Assembly (NCBI RefSeq): GCF_050948175.1
Contig: NC_135199.1
Coordinates: 2,006,501 to 2,070,500, forward strand
Source: Xylocopa sonorina
Taxonomy: Eukaryota > Arthropoda > Insecta > Hymenoptera > Apidae
Direction: 5' to 3'
Length of the DNA stretch: 64,000 nucleotides
The notes under the pieces are model-generated. The model had not been told where the DNA came from, made no database searches, and saw only the letters and a program-made list of their open reading frames with translations. This document shows positions 1 to 14,300 of the stretch, in pieces. The position numbers and the translations under genes were made by a program. Every line of letters begins with the position of its first letter. The stretch's first letter is position 1.

Positions 1-3000
1 GACAGAGCCCCACGGGTACATTACCAGGATTGCCGCCACCAATTGAACCACCCTCCCCCGTCTCGCGGCCGTTCAGCCCGCGCTGTACGCTCCCTTATGT
101 CTGCAAACAGTGCCGCCCGAGGCGACACCCGGCCGTTCAAACAGCCAATCGCTCGATTCGCAACGATGAAGCAACTTGCAGATTCTCCATTGTTAACGCT
201 ATTTGACTTAGCCGCGCGTTGGCCGCGCGCTGATCTGCATAATAGGCATTAAACCCGGAAGGATTCGAACTTCCACGCTGACGGGATAACTTTCCGGGCG
301 AAGCCACCCCCCCCCCCCCCTCCCGGCCTGATTAAGTCTTCTCGCGTGAAACTTCGGGACACGCTCGTTGTTGGTCGGAGACGAAAAGAAACTGATTAGC
401 CATTCCGAGGGAACTTTCCCGGATACTCGGCTCGAAGAGGCCTGTGTTCCCTTTAACTAAGTTCGTGACACTCGTCGGATTGATCGTCGCCTCGTTCTCG
501 GGGGCAGAGATCGATTTATGGGGATGTTCCGGCTCGTTTAGAAGTAGGGATCTTTATCGTAAGATATGTACAAAGATGATCGTAGAAATGTATCTTTTAT
601 ATCTGCGGTTCTTGTCCGTAGAAGGCAAGAATAATAGAAGTCGAGATCACGTCAGACGTTTGCGTCGAAACCGGCTACAGATTGCAGATTATCGAAACCC
701 AGTTTCTCGGCAGGATGGCTCGATTTCCACCGAAAGGTGGCCGCTAATACACACGGCTGCTCGTAGACCCACTTTATACGGCCGAAATTCCCCGGCAAGA
801 TGCAAGGGGACACACAAAGCGGCGAGAGGCTGGTGGGAAAAGGTGGCGGGAGTAGGAGAGGGAGGGTGTGCGGGCGTTCACGGGTAGGAAGGGAGGAATT
901 CGTAATATAGAGGGCCGCTCTACGACCCCGCTGGGAGGAATTCCGGGGTACGTTTTAAATTGCTGCATCCCCAACCTCCTTGTTTATGTATGCTACCGTG
1001 TTTCTTATTCTTGTGCGGCAGCGAAGGAGAGCGCGCGGCAGCCCTAACTTTATGTGCACAGCGCCGGCATAAGTATGCAATCTATGCGTCGGTGTGTCCG
1101 TATCCCTGTCTGCGTGATCGTACATGTGAAAGCGTGGCCGCTACCGTGTGCCACGAGGGAGGAGGATGTATGAGTGGCCGTGCGCACACGCGATCACGCC
1201 CGGCCACCCTTTTACGTGCTCTTCTACGTGGATGTCTGTATTGTATGGTGGAACGTGGTCCTACGTTTCCGCGCGCGCCCTACCGCTACTACACCCTCTC
1301 GGCCCAAGATCCGACCACGCCGAACCGCGCCGAACCGCGCCGCGGCCGTTTTCTCCCGTGGATTCTTTTCGTCTTCCGAACCACCGGAACGCCACGTTCC
1401 TTTCCTTCCAACTTCGCTCCCCCTTCGACTTCGCCGAACCCCTCGTCCTACCTATCTTCCGTTGCCTTTACCGGTTCTTGCTTTTCTTTTTTTTTCTTTT
1501 TTTTTCCTTTTTCTATTCTCCCTCTCTGTTTCACTCTAGGCAGCCCCGTTTCGTTTCGCTACCTTCCGGCCTCAATTACTGTAATCTATGGCCTATACCG
1601 GTGGATTTAAACGTGGAATTGAGCCACGGTGATTGGTACGGTTTATTAATATTGCACCAGGCATCAGGAATGGAACTTGGCCCTGGATTTTCATAGATTT
1701 TCAACGACGTCCGGGTTGTTATACGCACGCGAACGAATCCAGGTATCCGGGGGTCATGATTCCACGTTGTGAATCAATTTTCTGGCCGCGTCGATCGCGG
1801 AATCGTTCCCCCGGATGCTTTGTCCTCGTGGAGGAATTTATCATGTATTCGCAAGCTCCGATAGATATAGATTTTGCATGTCACTTTGTACAGTAGACGT
1901 TCATGTAAATGCTCATTTTAAACATCGACCTCTTTAAGTGTCTTCATAATAGTTTCCGAGTATTTGGGTCAGAGGATTTTGAAAGCCACACAACCTACTC
2001 GTCCGATTCGTTTCACGAAACAAATATTTCAGTTTAACACTTTAACTTTAAATACCTATCAATGTTCTATAGATCGTGGTCCCTTGGGCATGGGTCCACT
2101 CGTTACTTTGTTCGTGGTGCGCGTTACAGAAAATACCTTATTGCTGTCGTTTCATTGGCCACAAATCACGCTCGAAACCAATACGCCCATCAAATGCACA
2201 CCCGTCATAACATACCATTATTGCCATGATTATTATCATTTTGTAATATCTACCAAATGCGTTTCATTTTAAAACAGTCCGACCAACCTGTGTTCGCTTC
2301 AAATTAAAAATTGTCACGAGTCATTTAGTTTCTAGTTAAACTAATTAACAGTTTTGATTAAAATCTTCTACTATTTCAAGAATATTAGCGTATAATGATA
2401 TAAATTGTGTAATCTATACCAACATATGTTACTTATAATGTTTATCGAACGTAGAAATAAGTTATACTATGAGTTATTAATAATTTATATAGTACAGAAC
2501 ACGTTTTAAATGTAAATATACAAAAGTGATCTCGCGACTGAAACTTAAAATAAAATACGTTGAATAAAGTGTATCGAAAGTTTTGTCTTTAAAAAAAACT
2601 TTGTAAATCCGATTCTCACGGAGAGAAAGTCTTCTGACGGGCAAATCTTAAGACTTTAATAAGTTTTGAACTTATGAACAACTGCGACCAAACTTACGAA
2701 GAATATCAGCCCAATAAAGAGCTGCATGATGGTGCAGTTTCACGGGTGATTATTTGTTTCTGAGAAACTATACCAAAAGTAAGTAGATTAATTTACCATT
2801 AAACTATTTATTCCTTAAATCTCGGTAAGAAACATTTTAAACATTTCTGTAACGTAAGATAATAATACATTTTTCTCGATGCGTGAAAAATGGAGTTAAA
2901 AACCTACCCTCTTTGCATCAACTGTCATTCTTATTGTATGCGATAGAGATTCGAGATTTGCGCAACGAATGTAATCTGTCGTTGACGAAAATGGCGCGGA

Positions 3001-6000
3001 ACTCTTTACTCGACTTTTTTATTCAGGAGCAGGTGAATGAACGGCGCTTGAATAAATGAGAAATCGAGTGAGCGGGAACAAGAGAGAATGCCATGCGTGA
3101 AAGCCTCGTCGGTGGAAAAATGACAGTGGCACGAGCCATCCCGAAGTTTAAATCGACGACGGAACCGCGTCGAGCCGATAACGGAACGTTTCATGAAATT
3201 CATTTCGATCTTCTTCTCACAATATACATCAATTTTTTTCGCAAATACACCATTCTTAATTATATTGTATTATACCTACGTTTCTGCATTTTACATCCCC
3301 TTTATCCACTCCCCTGGTTCATTTTCAACTTACTTTATAAGACCTTACAATTTTTGCCGGTATATTTGTAATTTTTTAAATTAATGTTATAATATATAGC
3401 AAAAATGATATGTATAATAAAAGAATGTTAGGAAAAGAATAATATATAGTAAAGAATGATAGGAAAAGAAATGCTCTCGGAAAAATGATGGACGAACATT
3501 CTTACGTATGCAGTTGAGTCGTATTAACATTATCGATTAAGATGGAAAATTTCAGTGAAAATCAAGTATGCGAACGTGCAGGTATTTCGTACATTGTGCG
3601 GAACTAGTACTTGTATGTTCATATTTCCGTCATACACTTATTCCCTTAAATATTCAAGCACCAGCGTGTAGCATGCAGAGAATTTTGAAACAGCCCCAAC
3701 CTTTTTGTTATACTTTTCTTTCTTTCGAATTGCATGCATGAATTCATAAGGACTACCATATCAATTTCGCGCGGGGTAACACTGCGAGTTTGATAATCTT
3801 GCGTTTGAATTTGAATTGTAAAAAAAAAAAGAAAAAAAACAAAACAAAACAAAAAAGAGTAATCAAGTGTCATTTTCACGCATTTAATTTAATGTGTTCA
3901 ATAGTAATCGCTGATAAGAGTATTTAAAAATAAGTCGTCCATTTTTTGTCTGGTATATAAGAATAATCTACATTTGACAATGCAGGTTCTGACGGTGGGT
4001 AGTCACGCGTGCGCTCTACGAATATACCATGTATCCATATTGCGTCCTGACGGACCGTCGAATACACCGTCTTATTACATTAGTTACAGGAATAATGTGC
4101 CACGTAATTCCAGGTTAACTTTCATTTACCCCATTTCTGAACAACTGCACCGGACAACTCCTCTAATCTAATTACTACCTTCATCGGAACGGGGCTGTGG
4201 CTGCAGCTTACAATCGACAATAGGCATGATTATACGTGTTCGGTTCACTCCCTTTTAATGGAAAATGCAACACATTTCCGTTTACCAGCTTGTCAGAAAT
4301 ATGTAGAAAAATACCGTTCGATCATATACTCCCTCTAAAACTGTTTCGCAGCAACTGTGCTGCAAAGTAACGGACTTGTTAATCAGTGACGAATGTAGGT
4401 GCTGTCCCAAGGACTCAATGTGGACGTTCATGGTGGTGGATCACCCTTTCTCTTTCTCCCAGCAGGCCTATTGGGAAGAGAATGAGAAATTCGAAGAATC
4501 TCGCAGAAGAGTTAGCATTCTTCGATTTTTCTAGCTTAGAAAGATGGAACGGACGATGTCGGTGGTGGCCGGCCGCGTACCGCGTCCCATCGTTGCTCCG
4601 AGCAACCTTGGGAAACAGCCTAAGCATCACGGACAGAACCGGAGAGATCGAGACGTGGCAGTAAACCTACTAGGCGTAGGTTTTGATGGTAGACAGCGGT
4701 GGCGAGCTGGTGGTGGCACGTGGACGAGGGGCTCGCGGAGGGATCTGGTCGGAGGGAAGGTTTGGATACCTTGTCGAGGATAGGCTGCCGGTGCAAGTAG
4801 GTTTAATATTTGATACCGCGGGCTGGTCATCCTGCCGAGGCGATAACACAGGCCCCGCGGGAACCTTCCGCCCAACATCCCTCGGAAAACGACTGCCGCC
4901 AAACTCGCAACCATACCCACCACCCACCCCATACCCCATTCCTTGCCTTTCCGCGCCGCTTTACGTTTCACCGCATCCTCTTCCATCGTGCGCGGTTACA
5001 TCCCGTGTTGTATCCGCTGCCCTGTCCTTTTCGTCTTCTTTACGCTGACCCGCCTAGTCGCGCAACCACACTGCCCGCCACTCTTCCTATTCTTCCTCGA
5101 TCCTCCTTTTTCCACCAGACGAACGATTGTCCCCTTTCGTCCACAACAGATGAACCTGTTGTGTTCTTGCAATCAGACTGTTTCTTAGATTGGTTAGTAT
5201 TCACTTGCAAGATGGATGCGTTGTCTTCTTTTCTACTTCTTTTTTCTTTCTTTTCATTAAAAACTGTATCGTATAATTATTCATCCGATGGTACATTTCT
5301 GACAGGTGATTTTCTTCGACTTTATCAAATGAAAAATTATAAGAGTTCGTATTACTTCGCAACTAAGAGTTCGTGTTACGTTTAAAAATCTCCAGAAAAG
5401 AACAGCCGGAGATAAAAGAACGGCGAAATCAACTTTTGTGTTGGTCAGTTGGATTGGAATCCGGGAGTCAAGAATAGCGTGAAACGGCTTTATTCGTTTA
5501 TTGGATCGACGAAAGTCCTGGAGCCTTGTGGGAGCAACAGAGGGGATCTGGGTTACGAAGGGTCCATGACACCTTAAAAATTCATTATGAAATAGCTCAC
5601 ACAAATCTGCACTTACTACGAAGACACGACCGATCAAATAGCAGCACAGCTGATCGTTAAAATACTTCCGATTGTCTCTCAGTATTTTCAACGTACATGC
5701 GAAGATCGTTGCCATGCGTCGCCATATATATTACATCCAATCAAAATTGATACTTGAAAAATACTTTTGTATATACGTTTTTTATACCCTTTAATAAAAA
5801 TTGTACAAAACTATGCAATTTTCATTGTATGAACAATTTTCATGATGACACTACTCGGCTCTTTTAGGTAATTCCTGTAACGGTATTGAATTATCCTAAT
5901 ATATATTTCCGGTAGCCGCATCATACACATTCAAATACCATTGTTTACGCGCCGTATAAAAAAGGAATCCGTTTTAAATAGAATAATTATTTAAAACGAC

Positions 6001-6599
6001 ACGGGTTAAACACCATCGTACGTAATGTATTCAACCTTTCTTTTAATTATATTAAACAAATTAGCTATTTTCTTTGTTAAAATACCAATATTTCGAATGA
6101 ATGTAATACGAATAACACGCGCGTAATTATTAATTTTACTTCCCGATAATATGACATTAATTATGTAGACGGCAATCTAAAATGATTTGTTAAATTTAAT
6201 TGAGCGAGTACCTAATTTGGAGAAACAGAAATATATAATTGATTGAATAATCAATTAATATTCCACACTTTTTCCCTTTTACAATTTTTCGTTAGATTTA
6301 GTACGATTTTAAAAGAAATGTTAATTATCAATTAATATTAGTCAATTTCAACTCACCCCGTTAGTGTTTCCTTTAGAACTATAGGTAGAGTCATCTGACT
6401 ATGCGTATAACGTTAATCTGTTCATTACGACACTTTAATCGTCAGTATGCTAGTTCCAACGTAATATATGATTCTACGATCCAATCGAATGAAAAAATTC
6501 TCGGGGTTTCGGTTCGATGAGTTGGTTTTGCATGCAGAAAAAATGCGGCGCAAACGAGGCACAATACGCACGATTTTTGGAAACACGTATGATAAATGA
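1..6599. other. Upstream non-coding region
   Basis: No gene is recognisable. The region starts GC-rich (1-1700), with a C14 run at 307-320 and a pyrimidine-rich stretch near 1440-1540, where three overlapping frames stay open only through low complexity. 1900-4300 is AT-rich. An imperfect duplication of about 45 bp (AATATATAG, GAATG, AGGAAAAGAA blocks) lies at about 3391-3472. 4400-5200 is again GC-richer, with ORFs in several frames on both strands that match nothing I know. 5700-6600 is AT-rich; ATTAATTATGT at 6156-6166 is one base from a Brn3-type site. Confidence 0.6.
307..320. repeat. C14 homopolymer
   Basis: An uninterrupted run of 14 C. Confidence 0.9.
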
Positions 6600-8191
6600 C
6601 GAGCGTGAGGTGTCGGATCAAAATCGGTAGCAATAGCGTCAGTAGCAGCGACCTTGGTGTTAAGACCGATCGGCTGTGCGGCTGATCAGTTTACGACGCA
6701 GCTACTGATCCAGCGGCAGTAGCGGCGACAGCCGGGCGAGAGATTTCGCGGTGGCAGCAGAGAAAGCACGGCGCGAGGGAAGAAAAGTAGGTAGACGAAC
6801 ACGAGGCGTCTTCGAGGAGACAAGGTTGCGCGGGGCAAGGTTCGGCAGAGACGCGGGGGTGGCTCGAGCTTGGCTTGGAAGGGCGTGTAACAGACGTTGG
6901 TGGGGCTGACGGGGATGAAAAAAGGGAGAGAAGATGGAACCGCGGTGGATGGAGAAGGAAACTGGGGTTGTTAGGAGGGAAGAGGGTGGGTAGAATGTAG
7001 GAAGGATGGACTAACGGGTGGTCGTGGTTGGCGACACCCATGCCGAGCGCGATAGCAATGGTAAAGATGGCCGACAGGAATCGCGGTAGGGGCGCAAGCG
7101 TGATCAACATAGACCCCGCCTATGCGCGACTTACCCCTCCGTTACGGTTGTTCTCGGCTCACCCCGTGGCGAACAACCCCTTTGGTTGTGAGCACGCGCC
7201 GCTCCGCGAATCTCCTGGATCATCGGCCATCCCCTGCCCCGTCGTTTCCCTCCTCGTCGTTCATTCCCTCCATCCCCCTGTGGAAGAGTTCATCCGCTGA
7301 ACACTCTTCGCCGGTTAGTCAGCGCCAAAAAGTGCACAGCTCCGGGGCAACATCCGCGTACGTACGGTGGTCTAGGTTGTGGTTGAATCGCAACAACTTA
7401 ACGGTGGACAGTTGACTCTTTTTCCATTTGGAACTGGCAGCGGATGTTCGTCCAGTGATCGGGTACGAGACATCGCGACGAGTATCGTTCGATCGCTCGA
7501 TCGCTCGCCGTTCCTATTCACACCACCTTGGTGGTGGTTCCTTGGTGGTGGTTGTCAGTGGACTTGTACGAAATCAGCTGCTCTCCGATAGGAAATTATT
7601 TATTCACGCGGTTCGAGAAATACCGCGCTACTCCTACACCCCCGGACGTACGTTTCTATTGTGCGTCGCGCGAGATCGACAGAGTCGTCCGCCCAGACGA
7701 GTAGGAAAGTTCGATCGTCGCCATGGTTCAGATATAGAACGAAACCGTGCGGCTAAGTCCAGCCATTGTGCGCGCGGTAGTTTGCGGACATGCGAAGGGA
7801 ACCGCGATGTCTTCGATCGACCGTAGGCAAATCGGCGGACTAGTCGATGATCCGCTTGAGGATAAGGATGGGTGGTAGCTTGGTACAAGAAGAGTGTTGA
7901 GATCGAGTATATACTAGAGAGGAAAGAAAAAAGTAACACTGTGCCCTGTCGTTTGGTATCGGCTGTGCGTCTCGGTTCGAACGATCTGGTGAAAGTGAAG
8001 GTGGAAACTACCGCGGACTAGATAGTAGATGTTCAGAGGACATCGATCATTTTTGTCAGACAGATGCGAACTGCGAACACTGACGCGAAGCAGAACCGCG
8101 GCCGCTGCTGCTGGTATCGTTCCGTTTGAGGGTGCCAGTACACCACTGGTTTAGGTCTGAGCCAGGCAGCTTAGGCTTGACTGGCTGCAAG
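6600..8191 (+). promoter_or_regulatory. acj6 promoter and 5'-leader region (GC/CpG-rich)
   Basis: This stretch before the acj6 start is much richer in G, C and CpG than the flanking AT-rich DNA, as expected for a promoter and 5'-UTR. I cannot place the transcription start. A TATA-like GTATATAC lies at 7907-7914. Upstream AUGs with short frames are at 7723-7737, 8029-8154 (41 codons) and 8064-8129 (21 codons). The last two have a pyrimidine at -3, so scanning could leak past them. An in-frame TGA at 8081-8083 fixes the acj6 start to its 3' side. Long ORFs on both strands here are a by-product of base composition. A non-coding 5' exon further upstream cannot be excluded. Confidence 0.55.
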
Positions 8192-8353
8192 ATGATGTAC
8201 TCGCCGGACAAGATGATGGGGAGTAAGGGACTCCACGGGGCACCGATCACTGCCCCGGGCTGTTTCCCTTCGGGAAGGTATTCGCCGCCGCCTTATCGTC
8301 CCGCACCGGATCCCATGCCGCCACCGCCGCGACGTTGCATGCCCAATCCCACG
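8192..8353 (+). CDS. acj6: acj6 coding exon 1 (start codon, residues 1-54)
   Basis: This exon encodes the Acj6 N-terminus. It opens with tandem ATG codons (8192 and 8195), then a Met/Lys-rich start, a CFPSGRYSPPPYR stretch, a proline-rich patch and RRCMPNPT. The GRYSP...RRCMPNP pattern is the one I recall from the start of insect Acj6. The start is chosen because 8192 is the first ATG in this frame, it has A at -3, and an in-frame TGA lies upstream at 8081-8083. The exon ends at a strong donor, ACG|GTGAGT, at 8354, in phase 0. Frame continuation past the donor to 8500 is intronic read-through. Which of the two tandem ATGs is used cannot be decided. Confidence 0.92.
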
Positions 8354-11300
8354 GTGAGTAATCGAATCATCGTTTTATGCCGCCTTTACTTGCACTTTCG
8401 GTATCCGTCATCGTCGCGGTTGCGAGATACCAAGGGGATGGACCGACGAGGATTCGATGTTCTAATAAAAGATATCCTTCTCGAAGGGGGCTTTCGCTAG
8501 CTGATTCAATTGTACCGTGATCGGTGGTGGATATCCGGGATTTCGATATTTTATGGGAGAGTTTACATAAAAGATTTTTTACATCGATCAATCGCTATTG
8601 CTTTTACTCTTTTACGTTCAATTTGGCTAAAATTTACATTCGTGTGATCGAACCTATCATCATGTCTTAAAATAACGACAAATTAATCGCTTATTCGATA
8701 CGAATGTGTTCACTTGCACAAGTAAGGACACAAAATTGTGTCAAACAATGCCAAGTTATGCTATTATATTAAGTGTTGTATAATTAAATTTCTCGATTGT
8801 TTTAACATGTTTAAAATACGAGGCAATATCCCTCCTTAATTTTATCATGAAATTTCATCAATCTCCAATTCCACATTTTAAACTCTCCTTGCATCGAATT
8901 ATAAGCGACAGACAGTTATTATTATTGTATTTAAAGCTTAATTAAGCTTTCATCGCGGCATACGATCGGTCTCGTTTTATTATTATTCCGTCGCGGGTTG
9001 TAATAGAAATCTGTCCGAGTGGTCCACGTGTATCAAAAGACCGCGATTGAAGTCTATAAGGGACGATACATTATATTATACATGAAGGCCGGTGGTTACT
9101 GGCTGAAAGAAGTAGTCTAATATACGTTTGGAGAGCGTAGGACCGCGATAAAAACAGACATTGAAAGTTCGCGTCATCCATTTTCATTCGCCGCAGGTTT
9201 CCTCTGTCACATGTATCACACATTTCGTACATCCGTCGTTTATCTTACCGACGCTTAACGTGGCTACCCACCGCTAACACTGACGGTTCCGATCCTCTCG
9301 ATGGAATATCTCTTTAAGACTCGTTGTAGGATAATTTCCACGCCTTATCTTACGCGAGTAACAATTTAATCATACAACTGGTAATATAATTTTTGACATA
9401 TTAAAAGAAATTAGTATAACATGAGTTTCTCCCCTCCCCCCCCCCCCCCCCCCCACCACCATTAGTAGAGCAGTGTCGAGAACAGTGTTAACGGGAAAGC
9501 CAGCTTTTATGCGGTTCAAGACCAACTGGGGTGCTCTACTCCGCGTGGCATCGACTCCCGACAGTCCCTGAAAGCGTCGCGATTCATCGGCGAACGTTGG
9601 ACGGTAGAACGTTCGGTCATCCGTGTCGATGGCGGTACTCGTTTCACGGCCGTACCAGCGCCGTACAGCGAAGTAGCACCGTAAGCTACCCAAACGGAAT
9701 CAATCGGAACCAGGTCCCGTCGCCGTTGGCGCATACCATCTTTTATTTCCGACAGGTCGGTCGAATCGTCCCGTCGAACGTATCCACTCGCAGAGCACGG
9801 AACCCACTCTCCGCAAACCGGTCCTTTCCGTACCATAGGGCGAGAACACTCTGCCTTGCCGTGTCGCGGACTTCATGCTTTTTAGTTTATTCATGTCACG
9901 TAATAGGATAAAAACCGTCTCCGCGAGCCGAGTGGTTGAATGAGATTACAGCCGTAGTGTTACGGCAGGTAACGCGGATCCGATGTAATCGCTCCTTCCA
10001 GCGATTTTTTCCGCCGCCCTGCGTCACCCGCTCTCCCGTAGCCACCCTTTCGTTCCACGTTTTATTCGTCAATTTCGATCCAATTCTCGCCGCTGCATCC
10101 GCTTCGAACCAGCCGTTTTAGACGACGGATAAATTCGTACAAAAAGTTTGAGATACTAGAGTTGGGTATGTCTTCCGTATTTAGTCTTTAAATTATAGAA
10201 CGGTCATTGAGCGTATTATTTTTGACAATAATAACGCTAGTTTCAATTGTTATACTCTGCCATTATTTCCTCCTATTTCCTATTCATCCATCAGTTGACA
10301 GTTTGAAAGCATATATACTATCATCTGAAAGTACGATCGAACACGTACTTAAGTAATTTTCAGTAGTCTTCACGTCTTCTCGTCAAGTTACGCGACGAAC
10401 GTTAGCACGCTAATAACGTTAAATGTTCGTAAACACGAAGCGTGTGTGTCCTGTCCGTGGCGTTAATTATCTATGATAATTAATACAGCTTCCATTACGC
10501 ATTCATCGTACAACTAGCAATTATTCACGTTTCAATGACCATCGTTTCGCGCGTTTTCCCTATCTTCTGCTTGATTCTGATATTAATCAAAATGATTAAT
10601 AATTAGCCCTGGTGTTCGTATATAATGGAACAACAACTTCTCTAATTTGCACGTTTCGTGCGTTCACACGACGTTTACATTTATTTTTAATGGGCCTGGT
10701 AATAATTTCTGTATCTTCGATCACATAATATTATGTGATTTGGTCTAAAACAGCTATTCCATTACTTAAGCGATAGAACTTACTATGCAGTCGATATTAA
10801 CATTTGCAATAAACTTAATTATTATTTTATTTTCTTCGTGGCTCTAATAATACATTATTTAAAATGCGAGTGAGAAGTTTTGTTCACTATTTGCGAAAAG
10901 CAGTGTAGAAGGACAAGTCAAATAATATGAATATATTATATATAATATATCGCATAATTGAACAGTTATAGTAAGATATAACCCGTGATGCATCATCATC
11001 TGCATATGTGTTACCCGAAACATAATTTTCTCGTAATCTACCCTGCTTAATGTTAATGACGTCTAGTCACCCTGCTTTTAGCGGCGCCGTTATAAAATTG
11101 AATTTATCTTTGCCATTAATATCGACACTATCGAAAGATGATGCCGCGGCAACGTTTCGAGGAATAATTCCAAATAATTACTGCATTTGAATGAAATACC
11201 AGTTGGAAAATGTGGCACTGATAACCGTAAGGGCTGTCGTGGGATTTGCCCGCGGCTATTATCGATTGCTTGGCTATATTCACCGCGTCATCGGCCATTA

Positions 11301-14300
11301 ACCATCGAAAGTAAACGATGTCTTTCCGATGGGCCAACCAAGACCGCGAAACAACGGATACCAGGAGGAATCTTGTGCCCGACACTTGCTTATTACTGCC
11401 TTAAAAATTAAGAATAACGATTGGTTGACATGATAATTAACATGGTAAGAAGTGTACGATAAATTTTATTTACAATTATTTTTCACGCAGTGAGAAAACC
11501 GATTGAGTTACAAACCGATGTGTAATTGTGACAGGCGAAAGTCTTATGTGTGAAACGTGAACGCCAAGCCGGTGCACAGTGCTTCCTATTCTACTGGAAA
11601 TTTGACGTACTGGAACGTCAATTTTGTATTACGTTTGAATTGTATTGATATGAGTTGCAATTACACACATACATATTCATTTATTCTTTCAAACTCTAAG
11701 AATAAGTAAAAAGATAAATAAAATATAGTAAATTATTTAGTATGGATTTCGCATGCGCATAGAAACTAAAATGCATCATTGATCGAAAGGTTCTCAAGCA
11801 ATTAAATTTGATTTGAGTGAAGAGAGATTACTTAACTATCAAATGATTCGATACGCGATGAAAATACAATAAATAATAAAGTCAATACAGCTATTTGACA
11901 GAGAGCCGACTTTATTACATTATATTTACTGATTATTAGCTTTAATTGACACTCGATAAGTTCGTTTTTAGATATAAAATCTTTGAGTTTATAAAGGTAT
12001 AATAATTGTCTGTGCATAATAATGACAGTATCGTGTGAAAACATCTTTTCATTTCGTTATATTATAGCTCTCTCTAAAAACCAAGTAAAATGGACTTTCC
12101 TAGAATACGTATACATTGATGATCAATGTTTTCAATAACTTTTAACACTTAATTACCAACACACGGGTTTGATAAAATACTGGATCGTTGATTAATTTGA
12201 TTAAACATTGTTACAAAGGAATAGTTGTTGGTCCCGTACTTCCTAATAATTTTTTGTCATTATTCTGTCTATAAAACATTTTAATTACTATCGAAATTCA
12301 AGCTTTTATTTGGCTCTTCCTCTTTTTCTGATTACATATTGCTTTGAGTTTCTATAAAAACCATTCAATACCAGCGAACAATTCAAGACCATTCAAGATT
12401 CTAATTATAATATTGCAGTAATTAAAATACATGAACCATTTTGAGTGTATATTTCTCTAGCGAAACGTTCATTAATTACAGTAACTAATTATTGTTATAT
12501 TCTTGCGGCATATGTATAAAATGGTGTTAATTAACATTATTTACATGAAGTCTTATTATTTTGGTACAAGTTCTTTATTATCAGATGTTAAATAATTATT
12601 ATTATAGAGTAATGTACAATATAAAAAAATTTATACGAATTATTTATTGCCCGGTACTGAATTCCTCTTAAAATGGAAAATCCTGATAGTAGTAACGATT
12701 GAAAATTCACAGAAGTTCGGCTTGTCTTCACGTCCACTAAAAATTCAGCAACATTTCGAAGTGAATTCAGCGCGACCTCGATGACGCTCGACTTCTTCCA
12801 GACGTTCTACTTTGTTGGATCATTGAAACATTCGTTACGATCCCGCGGAAGGACGTCGAAGCGATAAAGGTGAACAAGTCAAACCGCGTAGAACCGGCTT
12901 CGTTAATAGTCGAAATTTGAACAGTGCTCTTCCCGTGTAATAACGAGCCTTTCTACAGAAGCTACTATTCTACGAGAACCGTGTACACAGTGGCCTGATT
13001 TTCGAGAATTTTCGCGGAATTCAATATTTGAGTAAGTCGTACATTTCTACCTGGACTAGCGGAGAATCTTTGCAACCGAGTATACCGTGTGACGTCAAGT
13101 TGTACCACCCAGTTCCTTTGGTTATGCCCGCGATGAACTGTACAAGTACATTCGCTGTATACACACTTACGTACAGACCAGACTTGCAAAATGTGCCAGC
13201 TACGTTGCCTTTCTCGGATTTTCATTTGCCAACAAGATAGAGAGATCCGTGCAATTTCAATTGCCCGATTGAGGAAAAGTTATACCGTAGGACGAGCTGC
13301 GAGAATGGACGCCGGACAAATGTGAAACGTTCTACCAACTAGGAAAGTAGCTGAAGTAACTTTGGTTTCTATTCGAGGAAGGAAGTAGAGAAAACCACTA
13401 CTAAGGAAATGGCATTTAATTTTTAATTCAAAATTTGATATTCCAGATTTATTTTCGAGACATTCCAGAAAACGTCAGCTTTTTTATTGGCCACATGTTT
13501 GATTAATAAGAGTTTATTTATCCGTTGATTAAAAGGGGAATGAATATAGGAAAAGGATTACTATAAAAATACGATAAAATCGTTACTCTATGAAGCCCCT
13601 ACCAAACCGAATCGCTCGTTACCTCGACCGATTTCTTGCGCATCTTCAAGCATCGCGTCGAATACGTAACACGTCGACCATTCGATGGAAATCTGTGAAA
13701 AGAAAAGTGAATTAAGAGCAGAAAAAAACGTGCGTGTAATATAGCAACGCAGAAAATCTGAAAAGTGGCATATGCGTCGAGTGGATGACAGTGGTGGCTT
13801 GCCGGAGCGGTACTAAGGCGATAATTAACGTCAGGTCTGTTTGACAGACCGGCCTCGAGCCGGTGTATGCCCACTGCGGTGGCGTACAGGGCAGAGACGA
13901 TGCACGCGTATTCGTGCGCTACCGTTCGTACGGGGCTGCAGGCCATGAGATTGCATAATCGATATTTCGTTCACACCTGTGCTACTCACAAGTGCGCACC
14001 TGTGCGCGCCAGGGGAGAACGGTGGACGTGTTTCGAAAAGGTCATCCGTGGATGCTTATCATTGGTATATTTACGTGGCCTCCACCACGGACCCATGTGA
14101 ATTGATCGTTTATTTTCATCCTTCGACACGTGAGACTTCTTCCGTTGTGTACATCGATGGTCCTTCGTCGCGGAAACGTTGATCCAACGTCACGGTTTCC
14201 GTCTGGTAATCACGGCTGAAAATTTACAACTTTTACCTTTTAACCGATTTCAACTATTCGAACGGGTAAAATCAGCGAACGCGCTGATTTTATTATAGAA

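Noticed and set aside
250..345. tRNA-like T-arm on the minus strand (GGATTCGAAC)
   Set aside because: The T stem has a mismatch and no acceptor or D/anticodon arms can be built around it.
960..1696. Three overlapping + strand ORFs of 121 to 216 codons
   Set aside because: They read the same pyrimidine-rich DNA in all three frames, with Ser/Pro/Phe runs and no domain; composition keeps the frames open.
7907..7914. TATA-like box as the acj6 core promoter
   Set aside because: No initiator lies about 30 bp downstream, so it is mentioned only as a weak motif in the promoter region.
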